Source: Tritrichomonas musculus
Lineage: Eukaryota; Parabasalia; Tritrichomonadida; Tritrichomonadidae
Length of the DNA stretch: 64,000 nt
NCBI GenBank assembly: GCA_039105265.1
Contig: JAPFFF010000012.1
Span: 1,426,001 to 1,490,000, forward strand
Reading direction: 5' to 3'
Numbering within the stretch: position 1 is the first letter of the stretch; each line of letters opens with the position of its first letter. Positions 28,042 to 39,000 of the stretch are shown piece by piece. Position numbers and translations under genes: made by a program. The notes under the pieces are model-generated. The model was given only the letters and a program-made list of their open reading frames with translations, was not told the DNA's origin and made no database searches.

Positions 28042-28883
28042 TTAGTGCAATTAAGAAATTATTTTAATTTAAATTAAAATAGTGATGTGCACAAAACTTG
28101 AGTTAGATATTATATTTTTTAATATTAATGTTTTGTTTAAAAAAAAACACATTTCATCATTCGTTTAAATTATTACTTAAAGCATCATTTGTAAACAAAA
28201 ATTGCTATAATGCAAAATTTTATTTTAAAAATCAAATTAAATACAATTTTAAAGCACAATGCAATAAAAAAGAAACATTTTAAAATACGAATATTAATAT
28301 ACTTTTTGCTCATACTTGATTAACTTCTTATTCACATTTTGGTTAAGTTTTGGCTTTGCTTTTTGATTAATCGCGTTCAAACAACGACTATTACAAATAC
28401 TTATTAAATCAACATAGTGCATCAGAATCGATGATTTGATACTCTTTACAAGTGTGGTTGAAAATGACCAAAATAAAAACTTTTTTTATGTTAAAATTTC
28501 ATAAAATAATAAAATACAATTTTACAATATATATAAGAATAATGCATCTTAAAATATACATATTTTATTTATAAAACAATTTTTTATCTTTAATTTTATG
28601 ATATGTGCATATTTTATTTTTTTACTCAGATATATTTATATTTTTTTTATTTCTATAATTTAAATCAATATTTAAAATTCATAAGGATTCATTGAAATTA
28701 ACATAAAAAAACGATTTTATGATATATACAAAAATGAAAAAAATATTTTAATAAAAGACTATAATGAGTTTTTTTTTTATTACCATATTTCAATCAATTT
28801 TTTTTTTAAATTTCAATGATGATATAGAATTTGAATGCAAACTATAATTTGAATTAGATTTCAACTTTTTAACATAATCATTA
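28042..28883. other. Intergenic region
   Basis: 842 bp of AT-rich DNA with no convincing open frame. A slightly less AT-rich patch at about 28310-28470 includes AAGTGTGGTT, which resembles part of the inverted-repeat arm near 27533, but no second arm is found. Confidence 0.45.
28878..28883 (+). promoter_or_regulatory. Initiator (Inr)-like element
   Basis: TCATTA directly precedes the ATG at 28884; a second candidate with a T-rich follow-on, TCAACTTTTT, lies about 20 bases upstream. Confidence 0.4.
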
Positions 28884-29948
28884 ATGTCCTTATCAAATCA
28901 AAGCATTGGCACAAGCAATAACTTAGAGCATGACAAAAGTACTAATAAAAATACTGATTTATCAAAGCCAATTCTTATTGTTCGCGCCAAATGGTCTTGG
29001 GGAGGTGAATCCAAAATTCTGAAATTGGACCCTTTTGATCCTGTTCGTGATGCTATGCGTGCAGCAGGATTTTCTATAGAGTCAACTTTCGATATTTCAA
29101 ATGAATCAAATGCTTCTGACAATACAGGTATTATATTAAAGAGAAACATTATTAGTCCTATATCAACAACCAGAAACATCAGATATTATTCAATTCAAGA
29201 GTTGCCAAAGCCTAATATTTGTCAAGATGAGACCAAAATTTTCTATATATGTAATGGCAAAATTCTTAATGACGATGTTTCTTTTGACTTTCAGGGAATC
29301 AAAAATGGGATGACCATTATTGCACATACCAAAGTCATTAAAAAAAATAAAAATGAAAAAAAAATACGTTTTCTTCAATCAATTAGGAATTCGTCAAATT
29401 CATCAAATTTAAATTCCAACACTGAACCATACTCATTAAAAAAGAGCAATTTTGGCTTTAATATAGATCAACATTTAAATCAATATCAGCAAATGCAAAT
29501 ACAGATAATGCATAAAGCAGCAAATGAAGCAAATATAATTGACCAATCCAGAAGGAGTGAAATATCACGTTTAAATGATTTAGCTTTTAATGCATGGGAA
29601 ACAATGCCTGAATATCCAGCTCTTCTTAAAGAGATGCTAAAAAATGAAGAGGAAGAAGAAGACATTAAAAATGGTCAATTATCTACTCCTCAAAGACATA
29701 ATCAGTTTCAGACTTCTAATATCGGCTATGATTTCATAAATCATGCTGACGATTTTAAAAATTCAACAGTGCTAAATCCAGCAAATAATATTAATGATCA
29801 ACCATTACCTAATCCCTTTATTAGGAGAAACAATTTATCAGGATCATCACCAATCAAGTCAATGGAAGGCGATTTTACAAATGTTTCTCATGCCGAAAGA
29901 AAAAATCATTTGAGCAAAACATATAAAAAACAAAATAAATCGGAATAA
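28884..29948 (+). CDS. Uncharacterised protein with a possible ubiquitin-like domain
   Basis: 354 residues. I do not recognise a named family. After a Ser/Asn-rich leader, residues ~28-155 begin with a strand (PILIVRAKWSWGG) and close with FYICNGKILNDDVSFDFQG then MTIIAHTKVI. That order (hydrophobic strand, G-K/R-x-L-x-D-D motif, G-I-x-x-G-x-x-I strand) is what the second half of a ubiquitin fold looks like, with a long insert in the middle (~65-105). The remainder is polar and probably disordered, with one helical, charged segment (~205-255, containing AWETMPEYPALLKEMLKNEEEEE). An adaptor-type role is a guess from the fold alone. It converges with the homeodomain gene. Confidence 0.75.
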   Translation: MSLSNQSIGTSNNLEHDKSTNKNTDLSKPILIVRAKWSWGGESKILKLDPFDPVRDAMRAAGFSIESTFDISNESNASDNTGIILKRNIISPISTTRNIRYYSIQELPKPNICQDETKIFYICNGKILNDDVSFDFQGIKNGMTIIAHTKVIKKNKNEKKIRFLQSIRNSSNSSNLNSNTEPYSLKKSNFGFNIDQHLNQYQQMQIQIMHKAANEANIIDQSRRSEISRLNDLAFNAWETMPEYPALLKEMLKNEEEEEDIKNGQLSTPQRHNQFQTSNIGYDFINHADDFKNSTVLNPANNINDQPLPNPFIRRNNLSGSSPIKSMEGDFTNVSHAERKNHLSKTYKKQNKSE

Positions 29949-30081
29949 GCATGTTTTTTAAAAATATTTTTTATGTTTATGCATATGTAATAGTATTTTA
30001 ATATTTTAACTTTTACACAAATGTTTTCAATAAGCCAAATTTTTATTAAAGTCCCACATATTTTTCTTCTTCTTTTTAATT

Positions 30082-30924
30082 CTATATTTTTTCACAAATA
30101 GGCTTTCGACTCCTCCTTTTTTGTGAGCAATCATTTCTTATTCTATAATTTGTAAAAAAAATTCTAATTTGCTTAGCTGATAATCCAGTTTCTTTTGATA
30201 TCTTTTCAACACTTTTATTATCAATATAAGGATTTTCTTTATGCTCTTTAATAAAGTTAATCATTATTTGCCTTTGCTCCTCAGTGAAATTCTTTCTTTT
30301 AATCTTTGCATTCTTGTTTTGGCTAAAGCGATTCAACAAATATGCTGAAAAAAGATCATATGGTTTTCGGTTAGATTTTTTATAAGCAGACTTTTGACAA
30401 ATTTGAGGAGACGAATTTACTTCATCTTCTGAATGTTGATTATCATACTGTGAGGCTTCTATATTAGTATTTAAATAATTAAAGCTTTCTTCATTAGCTT
30501 TTTGTGAAAACAGCAAATTAGAATTAATTTCATCGAGCTCATCATTAATAACAAGAGAATTCATTCGATCAAAAGGATAATCAATTTGCTCTGAGCACTT
30601 TAAAATATCGCATGCACTGCTATTGCTTGATTTAGAGTTAATTTGCATTTCATTATTTGAAAGGAGAGGATTTTGAAGGGGAAAAAAATCATTTTCATCA
30701 TCCAAAAAAGGATTCCTTATACATTTTTGCTGCTGCTCTGTTAATACATTTTCGATTGATTGGCACCATTCATTTAAATTGAAAGGATCAATGCTTTGAA
30801 ATGAAAGTGGTTCATGACATTGATTTTTATTATTTGAATCATTATTAGTGTAAACGTTTTGGCTCTCTGAACAAAAACAATGATTATCTGAAATAAATAG
30901 TGTTTTATCATCACCTTTAGACAT
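30082..30924 (-). CDS. TALE-like homeodomain protein
   Basis: The frame is open upstream to a TTG, but the ATG at 30924 has an initiator upstream and is preferred, giving 280 residues. The first ~200 are acidic and Asn/Ser/Gln-rich, like an activation region. Residues ~205-268 form a homeodomain: NFTEEQRQIMINFI as helix 1, KSVEKISKETGL as helix 2 and SAKQIRIFFTNYRIR as the recognition helix. The invariant Phe, Asn and Arg of W-F-x-N-x-R are kept but Trp is Phe. Counting from helix 1, three extra residues lie in the first loop (with an N-P-Y), which is the mark of TALE homeodomains. A basic tail (QKRRSRKP) follows. A nuclear DNA-binding regulator is the likely role. Myb proteins dominate in trichomonads, so this is a less usual type; a divergent Myb-like helix-turn-helix is the alternative. 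Confidence 0.75.
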   Translation of the reverse strand: MSKGDDKTLFISDNHCFCSESQNVYTNNDSNNKNQCHEPLSFQSIDPFNLNEWCQSIENVLTEQQQKCIRNPFLDDENDFFPLQNPLLSNNEMQINSKSSNSSACDILKCSEQIDYPFDRMNSLVINDELDEINSNLLFSQKANEESFNYLNTNIEASQYDNQHSEDEVNSSPQICQKSAYKKSNRKPYDLFSAYLLNRFSQNKNAKIKRKNFTEEQRQIMINFIKEHKENPYIDNKSVEKISKETGLSAKQIRIFFTNYRIRNDCSQKRRSRKPICEKI

Positions 30925-31288
30925 TTCTGCAGTACTTCTTATCAAAGAAATGAAGAATTTACTATGATAAGAATGCGGTATTCAATTTAGTGACTCATTT
31001 ATACCAAAAATTTTGTTTTTTTATCAAAAAATGACTCATTTGGATGCAAACAATTTTTTGAATTCATTCTCAATTTTTTCAATCAAATGTTGAAATCATT
31101 CTAATAAATATATAGCTGTTGCTAATAATAGATGAGAATATATATATATTTATTTTGGCCATTATTAACGTATACAAAAAGAAATTTGACAATGCTAATT
31201 TTTTTTTTTTGAATAGAAATAATTTAGATATAGAATAAAAAATAGATTTATGACAAAATTAATTAATCTATCTAATTTCATACTTATC
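30925..31288. other. Intergenic region upstream of the homeodomain gene
   Basis: 364 bp of AT-rich spacer. It includes the homeodomain gene's initiator and an (AT)n patch near 31138-31152. Nothing else supported. Confidence 0.45.
30947..30953 (-). promoter_or_regulatory. Initiator (Inr)-like element of the homeodomain gene
   Basis: On the minus strand this reads TCATTTC, 22 bases upstream of the chosen ATG. It lies upstream of the alternative TTG start as well but supports a leader that reaches the ATG. Confidence 0.4.
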
Positions 31289-32014
31289 TTATTCACATAA
31301 TTGATCATATTCAAATTTGAAAGAAGAACTTTCTCTTATAATCCACGATTCACTGTGATCAAAATATTCGAATTTGGCAACTTCATAAGTTGGAGTTTTT
31401 TCTGTAGGCTCTGAAATTCTGTGAAACCAAGTTTGAAATTTGGTATTGTAAACCCAATTTCTACTTTTAAGCTCTTGTCCTGCAAAATATTGTTGTGAAG
31501 TTCCAGGAAAAAAGAAAAAAATAAAGAAAAGTGTTGACAAATCATATTTTTTGAGAAACTCCGGTTGAAGAAGCCTCATATTTCGATAATTTGGATATCG
31601 AATCTGTAAGTTTTCTGTATTCTGTAAATCAAATGCTGCGTTAGTTCCACCTCCACCATTCGGTCCTGCTTGAAAATTTAAATCCGATTCATGAGAATCA
31701 TATGGCGTATCTGGAATATATGCGAATGATGATGACAAAGCGTGGTTGAAATCTTGAGGCGAAAATTCAGTTTGAAGGAAAGATTCCGGTCCCTTGATAT
31801 CAAAAGCAGCAAATTGCTCAGTAGCGGATAAAGAAATTGCAACTTTTTGCTTTTTCGGTGAATAGATTCCAGCAGAAGAACTTTTTGTTAAAGGCGAATT
31901 CATACTTCCTGATTGTTGTAACACACTAGAAGAAAATTGTACATTACTTGTCGGCTTTGAAAGTGATGACAAAGGAGGAAAATCATCATCTAATTGTCGG
32001 GAGCTTCGACTCAT
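31289..32014 (-). CDS. CCR4-NOT subunit with a NOT3/NOT5-type NOT box
   Basis: The open frame starts at a TTG at 32080; the first ATG is at 32014 and gives 241 residues. The N-terminal half is Ser/Pro/Gln-rich and starts MSRSSRQLDDDFPPL. Residues ~145-241 are a NOT box: LLQPEFLKKYDLSTLFFIFF, PGTSQQYFAGQELKSRNWVY, FQTWFHRISEPTEKT, and FEYFDHSESW. The FFIF-x-x-x-x-GT-x-x-QY and TW-F-x-R-x-x-EP pattern is closer to animal CNOT3/yeast Not5 than to CNOT2. The NOT box dimerises and docks on the CNOT1 scaffold of the deadenylase complex. The N-terminal coiled-coil domain of CNOT3 is absent, so this is a short, CNOT2-sized protein with a NOT3-type box. It fits with XRN1 in the window as another mRNA-decay component. 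Confidence 0.88.
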   Translation of the reverse strand: MSRSSRQLDDDFPPLSSLSKPTSNVQFSSSVLQQSGSMNSPLTKSSSAGIYSPKKQKVAISLSATEQFAAFDIKGPESFLQTEFSPQDFNHALSSSFAYIPDTPYDSHESDLNFQAGPNGGGGTNAAFDLQNTENLQIRYPNYRNMRLLQPEFLKKYDLSTLFFIFFFFPGTSQQYFAGQELKSRNWVYNTKFQTWFHRISEPTEKTPTYEVAKFEYFDHSESWIIRESSSFKFEYDQLCE

Positions 32015-32252
32015 TTTTCTAGATTTTAAACTTTTTCTAATAATGTAAACTATTGAATTATACAAAAATTTAATAAACAAAAGAATAGAGAAGAGTAAGA
32101 TAGAATAGATTTAAGATAATAATAATATAATAATATTAATAAGAAATACATATACACAAGATAGAGAAACCTAGAGCGATAACGTAGAAACATTGCTGAA
32201 AATATATCAAAACATTATTAATAAAGTTTCTAAACATTGCTAAAATATTTTG

Positions 32253-32684
32253 TTATAATTCAAGATCAATATTTACATCAGGAGGGGCTAACTTTTTATG
32301 AAGCGGGCGCAAAATGAATAAATACAATCGGAAAAAAACGATCAGTAAGGGCGATAAAAAAATAAGGCCTAAAATGCGAGTAAAATTAATTTTTTCACCT
32401 GTGTTACTTGATTCAACATTTGTAATTCCAGCAAAATTTTGATAGCTCCCTTCGTTTGAGTTAATTGCCGAGAGCATGAGGAGAAGAGCACCGAAGGAAC
32501 AAGAAAGGATACAAAGAACTGCTAATCGAGACCGATTTACATTGGAAACCCAATTTTTGAATATTGGCAATTTCTGATTTGCGCTGCTATTATCGATTGA
32601 AAGTGGAGAGTTTCTGACATCACTTGCAATATCTGCCGATACCGGGATTTTGGTTTGCTGAAAGCAGATCGGCTGTTCATTCAT
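32253..32684 (-). CDS. Small protein with two predicted membrane spans
   Basis: 143 residues from a clear ATG. Residues 1-50 are polar; a basic pair (VNRSRL) precedes a first span (LAVLCILSCSFGALLLML, ~53-72). A loop with Asn and Ser follows (~73-103), then a second span (ILGLIFLSPLLIVFFRLYLFIL, ~105-128) and a short tail ending in DVNIDLEL. The hairpin topology would place both ends on the same side. I do not recognise a family. Mixed codon use and a sensible domain order argue that the gene is real. Confidence 0.7.
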   Translation of the reverse strand: MNEQPICFQQTKIPVSADIASDVRNSPLSIDNSSANQKLPIFKNWVSNVNRSRLAVLCILSCSFGALLLMLSAINSNEGSYQNFAGITNVESSNTGEKINFTRILGLIFLSPLLIVFFRLYLFILRPLHKKLAPPDVNIDLEL

Positions 32685-33067
32685 ATCAGATACAAAATTT
32701 TTCTGTTTAGCTAAAAATCTTAAAAATTTGAATCAGATTATTTGATAATTCAATTCAAATTTGTGGATAAAAATTTTTTTCACTATGATCATCTTTTAAA
32801 AAAAATGTCAAACATGTATTACAGAAACAGTATGAAAATGAAAAAGAAAGCAAATTTTCAATATCATAGAAAATATTTGTTTATATATAAAAAATAAATG
32901 TTTTGTTTTTTTTCATGATGCTGAAACAAATAAAAATTGATATCAATTTTATTTTCAATTTGAATTTATCGTCGTCTTTTTTTTTTTTTTTATATAAATC
33001 CAAATTGATAAATACTAAATATAAATATATTTCAAAAATATATAAAACATCATCAAAAGAAATGTTC
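32685..33067. other. Intergenic region
   Basis: 383 bp between two minus-strand genes, AT-rich with a poly-T stretch near 32978-32990. Short open frames on both strands here are Lys/Phe/Ile-rich and unconvincing. Confidence 0.45.
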
Positions 33068-36000
33068 TTAAAAGTTGCTAAACTTCCTTGTTGGTGTATT
33101 TGGAGAAGATGATTTCTTATCAAAATCGATACGAACGTCACTTTCACTCAAGGAACTAACAGAACGATCAATTGGACGAATATTTCCAGAAACTTCTGCT
33201 CTTTCGCAATTCTTACATAAGTTTGGCTTCTCAATTCCCATGCATCTTCTGCACATCGGAAGTCCACATAATGCACAGAAGGAAAGAGGTTGATTCTGTG
33301 ATGATGTTTGAGGAGGTGGAACGATTGGTATTGAATTTGATGATCCCAAACTTGAATTTGAACTTGAATTTCCTGGAATCATATTGAATTGCTGAGAGGT
33401 CATTTCGGAAATAGGATTGAATGGATGTTTGCAAACTGAGCAAAACTCGTAATATGGAACTTTAAGAACACGCTTCGAAATACATTCATCAGTAATTGTG
33501 CAAGCTGTACCTTCTATATCGACTGCAATGATGGCTCTGTTGCTCCTTACAACTGAAAGAGCTGTAACAGGAAGATTGTTTACATTTGTGAGCAAGCTTT
33601 GTCTTAGCTTTCGAATCTTCTTTGGCTCATTTTCGTTGTTTGAATATGGAACGGATGGATCATTATTGGAGACAATTTCCCAGAGAAAGACAGAACCATC
33701 TTCATGACCTGTGACAAAGAAAGGCGAACTCCACATGCTTGCATCAGTTGTTGCAACAGAAGTGATATCAGCAAAGCTATATTCTTCTGATGATGCTGAA
33801 GCAAGGTCGAAGAAGTCAAATGAAACAACAACAATATCTTTGGCTGTCGTTATAATGAGCATTCCTTGAACCTCTTCAAATTCAAGGCTGATAACCGTTT
33901 CAGATGTTTCTAGCTGCCTAATTAGATAGCCACTTGTAAGATCAAATAAAAAGATCGTCTCTTCAGTGGCTGCAGCAACAAGACCATAATGACTGGAAAC
34001 AGCACATGTGACAAAATGTTCTCCTGGAAGTAATGAGCGAGAAATAAGAATGAATAGAGAATGAACATTATTATAGCTCTTTGAGAAGACATTGAAATCT
34101 TCATCACCAACAGTACTACCATAGCCATGGAAGTTGGAATGCCCCCAACCTGTATCACCAAATGAGCTTAGCTCCTCAGAAGATGCACTTGTTAAGTTAT
34201 CTCCTTGATTTGGCTTGTAATAATAGTTAAGAATCATTCCACTTCCTGTGACAACTGTCAGGTATAAGTTATCAGTTGACTGAGCTGAATTTGTAACATT
34301 GAAAACTGGATCAATTGTAATGTGGTTGTTGTTGATTGAGAATACTCCATTTTCTGAGATATTAACAAAGGTTGGAGTGTTGCCTAAAAAGTGAGAAAAC
34401 TTTGGACAAACATAAAGATCATCATCATAATATCTGATACGAACAGCATTTGGAGTTTGGTTTCGAATCTGACAGATTCTTACTTCAGATGAAATAATAG
34501 TTGACTTTACCTTTGTTGAGCGTTGAATATGTGGCTTATCAGTAAATATTTGTTGCGGGCATTGACCAAAGTTCAAAATTGAAGTAACTTGTGCTTTTGT
34601 TTCCATTTCATCACTACTTTTGTCGAAGTTTTGATATGTCATTGGATGGAAAAGGTTCTTTGCTTCAACAGCTGCTTGACCTTGCTGCTTATAACCAAAT
34701 ATCAAATCAATCCAGTTTGATAGATTTGCTGATGTTGTTGGGCTTTCTAGAGCTGATCTCATTTGGTAGATAAATTCGTAAGGATCGTTCAATGCCCACT
34801 TCGGTAGAATAACGTTATCGATTGCAATTCCATCTGATCGACTTTGTATAGCAATCTTATTGATGTTTTCAAACATGCAAGGGAATGAATACATTTCTGG
34901 TATCAATTCGTGAAGATCAGCTGGGTTCAATGAAGATGAACTCTTCCAGGCTTCTTCAACAGAGTAAAACAGTCTGTCTGGGTGATCAAAGCCGCTATGT
35001 AGAACAACATTGAACAAGGTGGATGGTTCAACACGCATTAATAAATGGAGAACAGAAGCTGGATTCGAATAGTGTGTACCATAGAAATATTTTGGTGGTG
35101 GCGTGTTTTCAAAGATGACATCGAAATGTTCTGCTCTGGACTCATCCAATTGTCCCATTGGCTTCTTTAGATCACGGAATGTTGTTGGCTTATCTTCACT
35201 AGAGTAATCTGATATGACCCATGGAAAGACAGGATATTGAGAATAATCGTTGAAGCTTCTTCCAGAAACCGTATTCAAATAAAGAAGATAATCAAAGTTC
35301 GAAATAATGTGAGTGGACCACATTTTTGCAACTTGATCTGGTGTCTTCGCTAAAAGACGAAGGGCAAATTGAGCTGATCGTTTTGCATTTGGAACAGATG
35401 TCAAACTGATCAAAGATTCAACTGTCTTACGATTTGAACCTGATATAACAAATGAAAAGTGGCTACCATAAGCCGTAAATAAGTCAATTGCTGTTGGTTT
35501 ATACGTATAAGTTCGTGGAACTTTTAATGTGATCAATGGGAATGGTATGTTAAGAACAACATGTCCAAGGAATAATGATGTCTCACCAAAAATACCAAAC
35601 ATTGCGTTTTCAACGATAGGGAAGTGACAAAGTTGTATCTTATCAACCAAATTAATGTTCCCGCTGCTAATTCTTGCACCCAACAAAACATGAAGGGTAG
35701 GGACATTGTAATAGTTATATTTCTCGTCAAAGTTTCCTCCAAATGTAGTGCTGTCACTTCCGTTAGTATTGCTAATATTTTGATTCGAACCACTTCCTGG
35801 CGGCATATATGAAATAACTGCGACACATGGGAGATATTCTGGCGCAAGAAGCATATTACAGCTAAATGGATTGGTGCTTGCATGGAACCTTCGCTTGAAT
35901 ATAGAAGTAATGTTGTATTTTGATTTTTGAGGAAGGTCCCAGCCTTCCAAACATTTAGGCCCAACAAATCCTTCTTGAAATTCTGGTAAATCTGATGTTG

Positions 36001-39000
36001 ATACGAGTGGACCAAGAGATGAAGGTCGATGATGCGATACAGGAACAACTATATTTGCCTTTGTTTGCGTATAAGTAGCATCATATTCAAATAATTTTGG
36101 AACAAGCTTGAAAGGTACAATTAATGGATGCGGACCCGAAACTCGGCAAAATTCTGTAGGAACATTTTTAGAGTTGGCAAGAATAGACTTGATCTTGAAT
36201 AATGTATTAATTGCTAATTCGATATTGAATGAGCTTTCATTAATACGAGAAAAGAACTGGAATCGAAATGCTTTCCTGAGAAAAGTTTCATTTGTGATTG
36301 ATGTTTTCATAAAGATACTGATCTTTTGATGTACACTTTTTCGTGTTAAATCAGTTCTTTCTGATAAAACAGAATTGCTATTTGCGGTAGCATTTTGAGT
36401 AATTTCTTGATAACAATCACGGTATACAGCAGAACATGAACTTCCTTGAATCCATTCATTTAACTTATCTGAATTGAATGCTGTACGATATGCTTGGTCA
36501 TCAACTTTTTCGGCCATTAAAGATAAAAATGAATCAGAATCATCAGATTCAACTATTTCTTTGGTGACACACAAGTAAAGGAACGAAGGAATGATATTTT
36601 CTTGACCATTCTTCATCAATTCATTGAAATAAGTAAATTTAAGAATTGCTGTTCCCATACTTATTAAGTTTTCAATAGACTGGGTTTGACTTAAGCAAGC
36701 AATAATGAAATTTTGTAAATTACGATGATAACTTGGAACTGTATGGAGAACTTTTACCAACAAATCAGTGCATTTTCCATTCCACCAACCTTCAACAACA
36801 CGGTACGTCAAATATTCGATAAGATAAAAGAAATTTTCATTTGATAGCCGAGCGTGATCATCAATTAATGTTAAAATGACTTTTTTGTGCATTTCAATTG
36901 CAACTGCTGGAATAACATCAGCTCCATAGATTGTCAAAGGGATAAGAGATTTTTTGAATGAAGAAGAATCGTTACCTGCTTCAGCAAGAGTTTTGGCTGC
37001 CAACAATGATACGAGATCAGGAATGGGTGTTTCGAAAATGACAGAAAAGTCTTCTGGATCTTCTGCTTGTGGAATTTCAATTTCTGCAAATTGATCCATT
37101 TTAACTTGGCCATAGTTTGACATATAAGAAACCATGTCATCAAAAAGGGTTGGATCTAAATCTACCAATTTCTTGACATTGTAATTTTGAGCTACATGGT
37201 CACCATAAATATCAGTAATAGAAGCTTTAACTCTAGTTCTGGAAGGCCTTCTTGCTTGCGCAACAACTTTCTTTGTCATTTGGAATGGATAGCGAGAAAC
37301 AGACCTTTCCCCATATCCTATACTACATAAGTTTTGGATACTTTTGATCAAACCAATTAAAGAAATGTTTTGCGACATCACCATTGAATAGAATAAATGA
37401 AGAATTCGAAATGAAATATTTTCTTCTTCATGATCTTTGATTTCAAAAGGAATGAGAGCCGTTAACAAATCAATAAAATGTGGTAATATGCCTTGCCTGG
37501 CTATATTAACTAACAAAAAGTCTTCTATTTCATTTCCTTCTTTCTTTGTTAGAAATTGAAGTAAAGATATCCATAATTTTTCATTTTTGATATGCAAGAA
37601 AAAGTATGGAACAACTTGCTTAAAGATGTTTATGTCAAAGTAGTCACCATTCGTAATGCATATTTTGGAGATAAAGTATAAAATATCCATGGAGATACCA
37701 TTACCGGAAAGAGCCATCAAACTAAATGCATCTTGCGGATTATATGCCGAAGTAAATAATTTTGGTGATTTTGCAACAATTTCAAATAATTTCTTTTGCT
37801 TATCAACAACCCTGTCATCAATAAGTTGTGTTTGAGGATTCTCGTCGTCATAAAATGGCAATGCTAAGATCGTAATCATAACTTTCTTTAATAAATTTGG
37901 TTGCGCTTTAACATACATTTCGATTATTTGCAACATATTTTCTTCGGTTTCATCTTCATAGTTCATAAAAACATAAACATCAATAACAGTATGGAATAAT
38001 GATAAATCGTCAAGATAAATTCCATATTGATTTAATACTTTAAGAACAATTTTGTATTGAACTTGTGGCGAAGTTAAAATACGGTAATCATTAATACACA
38101 TTATGAAGCCAGCCCAATTAAAAATACCTTTATCTTCAAGCTCATGAACTAATAACTGATCTATTGTCATATTGAAAAATTCGATCTTTCTTCTGAAAAT
38201 ATAACGAATAGAATTAAAGAAATGAATGTTTGAGAAACATCCAAGACGGAATAAATTAAATGCCGATTGAAATAGAAGCATAAACTGATCTTCATTTTCA
38301 ACTTCAAGTAGGATATTGAAGATGAATGATGGACCACCATATATGTGCATATACTTCAGTATTCCTTTATATGGAATATATCTAACTCCATTCATTGCAG
38401 TGATTCTCTTGTTGCTTGGTCTATGCGGACCATGTTGGACAATCTTTGCTAATTCATTTGAATCACTTACTGCTGAAGACATATATACATACGGAGATAA
38501 ATGCCAAATTGATCCATTCATATTTTTCTCATTTGTACCTAATGTAATCGTCATGGTCTTATTTGTATTAATGTCACCAATTTTTTTACCATCTAAGTAA
38601 CCAATAAGCATGACCTGATTATTTTTCTCAATGGTAACAAATGAGAATAAATGCCATGTTTTCAAAGTCATATAAAATGATCTACTGGCAAAAGAAATAT
38701 AGCCATTATCTTCAAGAATCAAGTTGCCACCTGGAAATGATGCAAGTATTGTTTGTTTATAAACTTGAACAATATAAAACCAAAAAGAAAAAGAAGTACT
38801 TCGCGGAACAGTTGTAAAACATTGAATTGATGATGGATTAAATTCAAGTAAGTCATGATGATTAAATTCCGGATCTGTAATTGCTGTTAATACTTCAGGA
38901 TCGTCATAGTATTCATTTGCAAGTTCATATGACAAGTATTGAACTCCAAATTTACAGACCTGCTCACGGGTTGGCTTGACATATTTTTGAGCAGCAACGC

